Source: Zoroaster sp. YZ-2022 (lineage: Eukaryota; Echinodermata; Asteroidea; Forcipulatida; Zoroasteridae). Taken from it: 64,000 nucleotides of DNA. Made by a program: the position numbers and the translations under genes. Every line of letters begins with the position of its first letter. The first letter of the stretch is position 1. The stretch spans positions 28,843,064-28,907,063 of the forward strand of contig CM055819.1 of NCBI GenBank assembly GCA_029582265.1, written 5' to 3'. This document shows, one piece after another, positions 37,998-46,299 of this stretch. The notes beneath the pieces are model-generated. The model searched no databases, was not told where the DNA came from, and saw only the letters and a list, made by a program, of their open reading frames with translations.

Positions 37998-38298
37998 TTG
38001 GATTTTTGTTTTACCTCCTTTCTACATCGGAGAGAAAAAAAAAATTCACTAGGATTAGGAACTGCACTTCATTTGTAGTTTAAGGCAACAAAAATGGGCA
38101 AATACATCTGATAAAAAGTCCTTTATGAGATGATCAAGGACAATTCTTTCACATAATTTGCAGTTATCTAAAGTTAAGGTTGGAACACAATTACATTATT
38201 GGATTCTTGTTTTACCTACTTTCTACATCGGAGAGAAAAAAAACCCACTAGGATTAGAACTGCACTTCATTTGTAGTTTAAGGCAACAAAAATGGGTT
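37998..38298 (+). repeat. Direct duplication of about 95 bp, spaced 200 bp
   Basis: Copies at about 37998-38099 and 38198-38298 share 'tttctacatcggagagaaaa', 'cactaggattag' and 'aactgcacttcatttgtagt'. The spacer is unrelated AT-rich sequence. Confidence 0.85.
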
Positions 38299-38371
38299 GA
38301 ATTGTGATTATCAAAAGTTATGGTGGGCGGCAAGCAATAACTACGAAAGCCCATTAGTGCCATCGTCATTT

Positions 38372-38735
38372 TTTTTTCGAGAGCAGTTATTTTTATTTTT
38401 GGGATCTTTACGAAACAAAGTTTTGGTCGCGGGCCTTGCCTTATTTTATGTACAACAACGATTACAGGCCTGATAGTGGAATGGCCCCGTTTCACAAAGG
38501 CCATAGGACGCGCAGTCTATTTTTAGTAACTTTCGGTTTTACCGCTATTTATATTTCCAGAGCAGTTATTTATATTTTCGAGAGCAGTTATTTTTTTTTT
38601 CGAGAGCAGTTATTTATATTTTCAAGAGCAGTTATTTTTATTTTCGAGAGCAGTTATTTTTATTTTCGAGAGCAGTTTTTTTATTTTCAAGATCAGTTAT
38701 TTTTATTTTCAAGCAGCATTATTTTTGTCTTTTTT
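38372..38735 (+). repeat. 22-bp tandem repeats, left flank of integrase pseudogene
   Basis: The unit is cgagagcagttatttttatt plus tt. One copy sits at 38377, then about eight consecutive copies at 38559-38735, with variants caagagcag and cgagagcagtttttttat. The same unit occurs inverted at 39886-39975. Confidence 0.88.
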
Positions 38736-38772
38736 GAAGCAGCTGTTCGATTTCCGGAAGCCATCATCATCT

Positions 38773-39600
38773 ATGGCTGTGGCGGCTTCGGACGCACGGA
38801 GTCTGCATTTGATCAGGCGTTACTTTAGTTTAGGACTTAATTATGACGAAATAATTGCTTCACTCTGCTTTCAATCATAATATCTTTATCAGCAAGCGTT
38901 ACCTAAACCGTAAATTGCGAGAACTTTGCCTTTATCGCCGAAAACACCACACAGACATCGTTGATGTTGCATGTTTTATAGAAGGGCAGTTGAGTACCGG
39001 TACCTCAGGGCAACTTTGTGGTTACCGGTGGATGCACCTGAGATGCCTTCAGAATGGAATTCTGGTAAGCCGAGAAACAGTGCGCCATCTTCTGGGATTT
39101 CTAGACCCAGAGGGAGTCGAGCAAAGAAGGTGGCGGCGGCTACAGAGAAGGACATACAACGGAAAGAGGCCCCAAACTTTCTTGTGTGGCACTGGACTCT
39201 TATGACAAACTAAAGCCCACGGGGTTTGTATTAACGGATGTATCGACGGATATTCCAAGACAGATCCTCTGGCTTGAAGCCTCTCTGACTAAATAGTGAC
39301 CCTGGCGTTATTGCGGGGTATTTCATGGGCTTCAAACCGTGAGAAACAAAGTGATAGGTTGTCCTAGACTACTTCGAAGGCGACGCTGGAACGGGAAAAC
39401 AGTTCTGTTCATGACGATGCAACAATTCTTGAGAAGAAACTCTCCAAAGATGCATTTGCAGGAGAGGAGCTTCCTCGAGAAAGGAGCAGTCAGAGCAATC
39501 CAGCGCATTAAGTTCTGGTGGGGCACGTTCTGAGGAAAACACTGCTCCCAGACCATTACAGCTGCAGCTTTTTTTGAGGAATGTATGCAAGCTGCATGCA
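38773..39600 (+). pseudogene. Integrase-core (rve-like DDE) transposase, multiply frameshifted
   Basis: An ATG at 38773 opens MAVAASDARSLHLIRRYF and LGLNYDEIIASL, a helix-turn-helix-like start. A stop intervenes, and the next frame (38855-39205) reads ISKRYLNRKLRELCLYRRK, GYRWMHLRCLQNG, VSRETVRHLLGFLDPEGVE and RRWRRLQRRTY. Further fragments in shifted frames are LDSYDKLKP, CINGCIDGYSK, ILWLEASLT, NSDPGVIAGYFMGF, GDAGTG and QRIKFWWGTF. From memory of the family, the block order (HTH, DxxDKLKP, xxDGxSR, xDxGTE, QRIExWW) matches an integrase-core family found in fish, cnidarians and echinoderms. The place expected to hold the catalytic Glu reads Lys (QRIK). At least five frameshifts or stops make it a pseudogene. 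Confidence 0.72.
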
Positions 39601-39662
39601 CTAGCTACACTGCATACACAGGCTAGGCGTCCGCGCGAAACATGTGCTTCTTGAAAATAAAA

Positions 39663-39885
39663 ATTATTATTATTATTATTATTATTTATTCGGCCAAGAA
39701 TCAATACAATAGAAAAAATAGAACATAACAATTAACAATACAAGTTAAAGGAAACAAACAACAAAATATATACATATGGTACCCTATATATGGCTGCAAA
39801 TAGAAGAAAAACCAATCTAAGCGCGGGCCAGGATAGACAAAAGTGTGCCTAAATACTGGCTCGAAAGCCTGCCTTATCCAAATAA
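39663..39885 (-). repeat. ATT microsatellite and decayed LINE-tail-like repeat
   Basis: An (ATT)n run at 39663-39690 is followed by AT-rich sequence and the block at 39812-39880 shared with 6669-6735. The order suits a retroelement in minus orientation (tail to the left) inserted beside the integrase pseudogene. Confidence 0.45.
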
Positions 39886-39975
39886 CTGCTCTCGAAAATA
39901 TAAATAAACTATACGAAAATAAAAATAACTGCTACTCGAAAAATATAAATAACTGCTCTCGAAAATAAAATATAG
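39886..39975 (-). repeat. 22-bp repeats, inverted right flank of integrase pseudogene
   Basis: About four units of the form aataactgctctcgaaaata, the reverse complement of the array at 38559-38735. Together they form inverted flanks around 38773-39600. Confidence 0.82.
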
Positions 39976-40100
39976 CATAACATGAGCATCACCAGTTTCT
40001 CTGGAAAATAAGTTTAAAATTCTGAGCAATATTGGATCGGATCATTAATAATGCCATTTTAGTTTGAAAAACTTGTAATGATTTCAAGGGGATAAAAAAA

Positions 40101-40600
40101 NNNNNNNNNNNNNNNNNNNNNNNNNNNNNNNNNNNNNNNNNNNNNNNNNNNNNNNNNNNNNNNNNNNNNNNNNNNNNNNNNNNNNNNNNNNNNNNNNNNN
40201 NNNNNNNNNNNNNNNNNNNNNNNNNNNNNNNNNNNNNNNNNNNNNNNNNNNNNNNNNNNNNNNNNNNNNNNNNNNNNNNNNNNNNNNNNNNNNNNNNNNN
40301 NNNNNNNNNNNNNNNNNNNNNNNNNNNNNNNNNNNNNNNNNNNNNNNNNNNNNNNNNNNNNNNNNNNNNNNNNNNNNNNNNNNNNNNNNNNNNNNNNNNN
40401 NNNNNNNNNNNNNNNNNNNNNNNNNNNNNNNNNNNNNNNNNNNNNNNNNNNNNNNNNNNNNNNNNNNNNNNNNNNNNNNNNNNNNNNNNNNNNNNNNNNN
40501 NNNNNNNNNNNNNNNNNNNNNNNNNNNNNNNNNNNNNNNNNNNNNNNNNNNNNNNNNNNNNNNNNNNNNNNNNNNNNNNNNNNNNNNNNNNNNNNNNNNN
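40101..40600. other. Assembly gap, exactly 500 N
   Basis: A run of exactly 500 N looks like a fixed-size scaffold gap, so the true distance is unknown. Long X-filled reading frames crossing it are meaningless. Confidence 0.98.
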
Positions 40601-40639
40601 TTAGATACATTAACGTTTAGGTTCTGACCACTACTGACA

Positions 40640-40950
40640 TTTACTGATGTATTTATGATGATGTATTTATACCTTTTGTTTTTGTTTAATATGTCAAGAG
40701 TATCGCTACGGTGTTTATATTTTTTGCAAATCAACCTTGTTTGCATGGTTGTGTATGCAGGGTTTTCCTTGTCAGAATATCGTCTTTCCCTAGCATATCC
40801 CGACCAGGGCCAGTCAGCCTTTTTACAATCATTGTTCCTTGTAATTTTATATTGCAGTGTTCTTACCATGTATTTTGTTTTCTTGTTTACACTGATGTGT
40901 CACTGCGCCATGAGCGTCTCTTTTGACGGATACCGGCGCATTACAAATGA

Positions 40951-40990
<40 letters not shown>
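40640..40990 (+). mobile_element. LINE-like 3' end with ATT tail (plus copy)
   Basis: Plus-strand partner of 36838-37175, ending 'gacggataccggcgcattac', aaatgatc and then (ATT)n at 40955-40990. Its tail is the insertion site of the solo LTR that follows. The gap lies just upstream, so its true 5' end is unknown. Confidence 0.75.
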
Positions 40991-40991
<1 letters not shown>

Positions 40992-40995
40992 GTAT

Positions 40996-41816
40996 TGTAA
41001 CGAAATGGTAGCCTTGGTGCTTGTGTGTTGGGCGCGCCATAGTGCTTAGGCGCGCCATAGTAGCAGCGCATGCACCGTAGGTCGGGCATGTGTTGCGTGC
41101 GCGGTGCCGGTGACCGGTGGTGGCCGGGCCACGCGCAGCGCAGCGTCAGTCAGTCAGTCAGTCAGTCAGTCAGACTGAGGAAGCACGGACTTGCCAGGAG
41201 CGCTTCAAAACGTAAGTCCCGTGGGACGGGAGTTCGTTGTCAGGGACAGCGCGGTAGTTTAGCAGGGCGACTACTAGTTGGTGTGCTTTCAGGGAACAGC
41301 ACGGATAGCTTAGCTGGGCGGCTATCGGGATATTGTTGACGGCGTGACTTTGTCGAGTAATTCTGTAGCATTCAGCACTTGGCTCCGTTAAGTTATAGTT
41401 TCCCTCTCCCTCAAGTAATTCCTATTCACCTTAAGTAATTCTTACTCACCTCAAGTAATTCCTATTCACCTTAAGTAATTCTTACTCACCTCAAGTAATT
41501 CCTATTCACCTTAAGTAATTCTTACTCACCTTAAGTAATTCCCATTCTCCTTAAGTAATTACACTTCGCCTTCAGTAACTTAATATGCCTTAAGGGTCCA
41601 ATCATTGCCTTCAGGGACAAATTTCTGCCTTAAGGGAGCTCCTTATTTATTGAATAAATAGTTTGAATTTGAGTTTTGCCTCCGTGTTACTTTTTGTCTG
41701 TCTCGTCTGTCTAAGTTTAAGTGGTGTCACGTGCGGCGATAAACGGTCTCCATAGGACCTGCCTTCAAGTACCGGCTAGACTGCCGCTCGCCCGGAACGG
41801 TACGGGTTTCGCCACA
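40996..41816 (+). mobile_element. Solo LTR, 821 bp, with 4-bp TSD
   Basis: The segment begins TGTAACGAAATGG and ends GGGTTTCGCCACA, the TG...CA ends of an LTR. It is flanked by gtat at 40992-40995 and 41817-41820. Inside are a GC-rich first half with a (CAGT)n run (about 41145-41175), a 20/40-bp tandem repeat (41405-41580), an AATAAA polyadenylation signal (41653-41658) and a GT-rich stretch after it. No internal domain follows, so it is a solo LTR left by recombination. Orientation is taken from the AATAAA. It does not obviously match either LTR element in the window. Confidence 0.78.
41405..41580 (+). repeat. 20/40-bp tandem repeat inside the solo LTR
   Basis: The 20-bp unit has alternating forms, ctcaagtaattcctattcac and cttaagtaattcttactcac, which make a 40-bp higher-order period. 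About eight to nine basic units; the last ones are diverged. Confidence 0.9.
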
Positions 41817-41820
41817 GTAT

Positions 41821-42117
41821 ACATTAAATAATGTGCATGTTGTACCGGTATGCGACATTGCTTTATTTTACCATTTAGGCCTAACGTTAGGTATACAACA
41901 CTTTTGCTTTATTTCATGAACTGATGAACACATTACAAGTTAACTTATACAAACAATTATTTAAATCATTTCTTTACAATAACATCATGCACATGTTCAT
42001 CATCATGGTCATAGCTGAATAAACAGCTTTGAGCTGCGGTTTAACTTGATAAAGAATCATTTGAGTGTGTTTTATTACATTGTGTTTATTTAGTGATCAG
42101 GCCAAATATATGTGTTT
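41821..42117. other. No gene seen
   Basis: AT-rich non-coding spacer between the solo LTR and the Harbinger-like element. Confidence 0.5.
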
Positions 42118-43356
42118 CTGGGGCGGTATTCACAAAACTACTTAAGTCACAAAATTGTAAGCACCCCACTTAAATACCCAACTCAGATGACCCGTTCAGT
42201 TTAAGCGGTATTCACGAAACAATTGCGCTAAGTACTCCGCTTAAATGTGCGTCTTAAATCTAAGCGTGGTCAGACCAGTCTTAACTTTATTAAGCGGGGC
42301 GCTTAGGTGTCATGGCGGCTTTTTTACGTGCCGCGCACCACAGAGATCTAAACGAAAGAGCAATAGACCTTATGCGTTGACGTCATCACGCCGCCATCTT
42401 AGAGGTATAACGATGATGAAACAATGGAAAACGCACATCTATACACGCGCGGCGCACAGATTGGGCAAATGCGCAACCTTCTTTTGACCTCTGGCCGAGG
42501 GCGCCCTACTCAAATGACGTCATAAGAGACGAAATTGCATCTCAGACCGAACGAAGCTGTGCCATTCCTCCCGAAATAAAGGTATTAACCACACTGCAAT
42601 TTTACGCCTGTGGGACGTTTTAAGGAACAGTAGGGATACAATAAGAATTTCTCAATCTTCGGTATCAGGGATTGTAAATGTAGTTTCAACAAGTCTGTCA
42701 AGAAAGCTTGGTGATACATTATATATATAAATGACGAATTTCATACCAGTACTTTGACTCCTTTCGATGTTTTGAGGCTTTCCTCCTTCATCTTGCTGTT
42801 CATATTTTGCCACTTCTTTTGGAGTTCGGCGATATCCCGACGCACTTACGGAAACTGGGCATTCAGTGCATCAGCAATTTCTTGCCAGGCATTATGCTTG
42901 ACTTGAGACGTTACCTATATTTTAGATGAGAAACGTGGTCGTAGTACATTCTCACGATTCTCCCACTCACTAAGAAGAAGTAACTTCTCCTCCGAAAAGT
43001 TTGGCTTTCGGCTTTTTGCCTCTTTAGTGGCCATTGTGCACGATGTACATGTATGTACATGTACATCTCTGTTATGTGTCCGGGGTGTTTTACACGCGCG
43101 CGTCTAATAATGTGAGAGGAGACGTGACGCGGACTCGAAATATAACCAATCAAAATCATTGTTAGGGATAGAAGTGCGTGATACGCGCTCGTATATGAGT
43201 TAATTGTTGTGAGATAAGCGGGGTACTAAGTTAAGCAGGGTTCTTAGATGTTTTGTGAATAGGTAGTTAAGTGCTCCACTTAAGTTAGCGGGGTGCTTAC
43301 GATTTAAGGGCAATCTTAAGTGCCCTACTAAGTTAGTTTTGTGAATACCGCCCCAG
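42118..43356 (-). mobile_element. Harbinger-like DNA transposon, 1.24 kb
   Basis: The ends are perfect inverted repeats, ctggggcggtattcacaaaa at 42118 and its reverse complement at 43337-43356, with further imperfect inverted similarity inward (acttaag, gcttaa and gcgggg motifs). A subterminal second copy of 'gcggtattcacgaaac' lies at about 42206. A Myb/SANT-like reading frame is present (42741-43034) but no DDE transposase, so the copy is non-autonomous. Two CRE-like tgacgtca octamers lie in the body (42377 and 42514 area). TIR sequence type and Myb-like cargo point to PIF/Harbinger; I could not confirm the expected 3-bp TSD. Confidence 0.75.
42741..43034 (-). pseudogene. Myb/SANT-like DNA-binding protein of Harbinger element
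   Basis: The ATG at 43032-43034 opens a 98-codon frame: MATKEAKSRKPNFSEEKLL, then SEWENRENVL, VKHNAWQEIADALNAQFP, VRRDIAELQKKWQNMNSKMK. The RKPNFSEEE-like start, the W-x-x-I-A-x-x-x-N-A core and the KKW helix are hallmarks of the Myb/SANT-like domain (Myb_DNA-bind_5 type) that Harbinger elements encode as a second protein to bring the transposase to the ends. Two in-frame stops interrupt it: TAG at 42915-42917 and TAA at 42846-42848. The second stop overlaps gtaagt, so an unrecognised intron is conceivable, but decay is simpler. Confidence 0.75.
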
Positions 43357-44519
43357 GTTCTCATTCAAGAACAAAAGGGCACACTTAATTCACTCCAAAA
43401 AATAAATTTATTGGCGCCAAATATTTTTCTATCGTACTTTTGACAAAAACCAGTCTGAAAAGTAATCAGTCCCTACTGCCTAGTGATGTAATTTCCCGTC
43501 TACCTGTATTAATTAGAAATGTGAAAAGAAAGACCCTGTTATTATTATATTGCCCGTTAGTTATAAACAAAAGCGTTTAAACAGAGTCAATTGCTTGGGA
43601 ATGGCTATGTAAAAAGCCCAGTGCATTCTATATTCCATTATCAAATGACTTTAAATGAGTTTACAAAACACGTTTAGTATGCATGGTAGGATACTAAATT
43701 AGGCTTATTAGTATGGCTCGACTGAATATGTTATCTTTACAATATATATTTATAGTTATATAGATGTTTCTGAGTAAATTAATTCAAGCAAGCATTTGTA
43801 CAGATCAAATAAAGCATACTCAAAACCTTGTACAAGTCAGACGAGTTGTTGATGATTTTGGACAGCCCATGTTGTTGTTACGTGCGTCCGGTGTTTGACC
43901 TATAGCCCCCCCCCCCCTTCAGTAGGGCAACATGTTAAGACAAGTTGAAGCAATTAGGGACTTCCCCTCATAGTACATCATTGCATCATAGAAAAGGTCC
44001 TGGGTATACGCATGGACTCGTTACTGCACCTTTGAGTCCAATCTCTATGACTACATACTGATTAACGAGGTCAACACTTAACGTTTTTGGACATGTAACG
44101 TCATGTTATCCAATATTGACCCTTTCTTTATCGGGATATAAGACTCGGTCTGTGCTCTATGTATGGTCCGTATTGTGCATATTGATGTGTGACTGTGTCA
44201 TATGTATATACAAGTGAAGTTACCCGATCTGAAGATCGGTTTTGGAGCGGTTGGAGTTGGGTGAATTGAGGAGGGTGGGGATGAAGGGTTTAGGTAGAGT
44301 GGAGGTGTATAATTGGCCAGTGTTTCGACTGAAGGAGGGGTTGATGTGTACAGTTTTTTTGTTGTTGAAATGTGTTGATTGGTGGTTACCTGTGTTGGGC
44401 GGTGGTATTGCTCTGTTGTGGAGTGGGATGTCATTTGTATTATTGTATTATGTTGCTCCATACAACATTTGTTTCTACTCATTTATTACAATTCTCCAGT
44501 GTATTACTTTAACACAAAA
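43357..44519. other. No gene seen
   Basis: Non-coding. Contains a C-run at about 43905-43918 and, near 44225-44350, a G-rich segment that keeps a plus-strand frame open into the following repeats. That 237-codon frame ends inside a MITE and shows no domain, so I do not call it a gene. Confidence 0.45.
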
Positions 44520-44857
44520 TACCCCACCTATCTCTTCTTTCTTTATTACAAAATACCCCACCTATCTCTTCTTTTGCATTAAGATTGTCATGCCTAAGAA
44601 AAAGAACCCCAACTTCCTTGGTAGACTGTCCCCACGCTCTGCTCAAATGAAGACTCAGGCTCACCGCTGCACTACCAAAAAAGACAATTGTCATGCACGT
44701 CACCACCTCGAAATACCCCACCTATCGCTTCTTTCTTTTTTACAAAATACCCCACCTATCTCTTCTTTTGCATTAAGATTGTCATGCCTAAGAAAAAGAA
44801 CCCCATCTTCCTCGGTGGACTCTCCCCACCCTCTGCTGAAAATGAGGACTCACCGTC
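44520..44857 (+). repeat. Direct duplication of about 140 bp (two copies)
   Basis: Copies at about 44526-44665 and 44713-44857 share 'aaaataccccacctatctct', 'gcattaagattgtcatgcct' and 'aagaaaaagaacccc'. The second copy is interrupted at its right end by the hAT MITE starting at 44857. Each copy contains an ATG opening MPKKKNP, but no protein family is recognised. Confidence 0.85.
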
Positions 44858-45339
44858 AGTGGCGTAGCTGGCTACGTTCGCCAGTGGGGGCGAATCGGAT
44901 CCCAGGGGGCCCACCTTATGTAAAAGCGGCCCTGTATACAGGGCCGGATTTATAAGGGGGCAAAGGGGGAAATTGCCCCGGGCCCCCCTGCCAGAGGGTC
45001 CCCAGACTAAGGACTTCCTTTATAAAAAAATGTAATCATTATAAAATTAGTTTTATATTTTTTTCGAAGAAATGCGGTTTATCATTCATTTTAGTTCATT
45101 TTTTATTTGTCATGTAATTTAATTTCTATGTCGAGGGGCCCCCGAACCTGAAGTGCCCCGGGCCCCTCAAAGGTCTAAATCCGGCCCTGCCTGTATGGTC
45201 CCTGCCTGCTGGTGGGCCCGTCAGTCAGTCCCATAAGCATGTGAAAAAAATTCGCATGTGTTAGGGGGGCCCACTTATTCTGGAACTGGAGCCAGGGGGG
45301 CGGCCGCCCCCCCCTGCCCGCCCGCTAGCTACGCCACTG
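44857..45339. mobile_element. hAT-type MITE (outer), perfect 8-bp TSD
   Basis: The ends are cagtggcgtagctggctacg and the inverse ctagctacgccactg. Perfect 8-bp duplications, ctcaccgt, flank it at 44849-44856 and 45340-45347. The 8-bp TSD and CAGTGGCGTAGC ends are hAT hallmarks. It is 483 bp including a nested second MITE; without that it is about 224 bp. Very G/C-run rich. Confidence 0.93.
44939..45189. mobile_element. hAT-type MITE (inner), nested
   Basis: The ends are cagggccggattta and the inverse taaatccggccctg. The 8-bp flanks are cctgtata (44931-44938) and cctgtatg (45190-45197), one mismatch. Subterminal 'ccccgggcccc' runs occur on both sides. It was inserted into the outer MITE and is therefore younger. 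Confidence 0.9.
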
Positions 45340-45347
45340 CTCACCGT

Positions 45348-46299
45348 TCCACTATATGCCAACAACAAAATCGACAGCGACTACCACACGCTCTCCCACC
45401 ATAGAGCATGCTCCAACAGAACACGCACTACTGCAACACAACATGCATACACGTGTGTGACCATAACGGCTGTTGTACTAAGATTTGAAAAAACGCCACG
45501 AAAGTGTAGCCGTTACGGTGTTTAAGCACACGGGTCAAGAATAACACAACACCTCAGCGAATACAGAGGGAGTGCGTGCGGACAACTGACGGGTCCCGAA
45601 CGACGGCCGCTGCATGACAACAAAAGCGGTAAATAAATGCGGAAAAGCGGCGATTCGCCCGTGACGCCAAAAGCAACGTCTTCGGCGGAGCCGGAAGGGC
45701 GACGACGACACCCTGTGGATTTTTCCCGACACGCAGGTACCCTTCCCGAGCCGCGGGACCCAGCGGTTCCGGAGCCTATACGTTACAAACTTTTTAGACG
45801 GGCCTGAGGATTTCGCTCTTATTATATTAGATTATATTAGATTATATTAGATTAAAAGCATATCGTCGTGTGACCGACAAAAGGTCGTAATCAATTAATA
45901 TGCAAAATTGTGTTTCAAGAAAACTGACTGTGAAAGTTTGGTCGTTTTTCTGCCATTTGTAGGAAAGTTAGATTCCGCATACACTGTATACATGGAGTGT
46001 AAGACCTTCCCATCGATCGGGTCACCGTGTTTTGCGTCCTATAACAGATTCTCATTGTAATAAAAGCACCCCAATTCATGTTCATCACCTAGTCCGAATT
46101 AAATACAATAATAGTTATAAATCAACACGGACTCAACAAATCATAACAATTCAACCCCCGACACGTGTTATTGGTTTCCTATTCAGACATTTCAGTGCCC
46201 ACAAATGGATGTGATCATGATTCTCAACCATCGAATTTTACCATCAATTTGGCAATTGTCCAAATACTTGTTTTATAAATCAAGTAAAAACAAAGTTGT
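45348..46299. other. CpG-rich segment and AT-rich flank, no gene seen
   Basis: About 45470-45800 is unusually GC- and CpG-rich for this window (gacgggtcccgaacgacggc, gcggcgattcgcccgtgacg). It is followed by three copies of attatattag at 45823-45855. It could be a CpG island, a promoter-like remnant or part of an LTR; there is no coding evidence. Confidence 0.4.

Noticed and set aside
40059..40869. Long minus-strand frames across 40-40.9 kb
   Set aside because: They translate the 500-N gap.
44242..44955. 237-codon plus-strand frame
   Set aside because: Runs through a direct duplication and into two hAT MITEs; no domain and no conservation argument.
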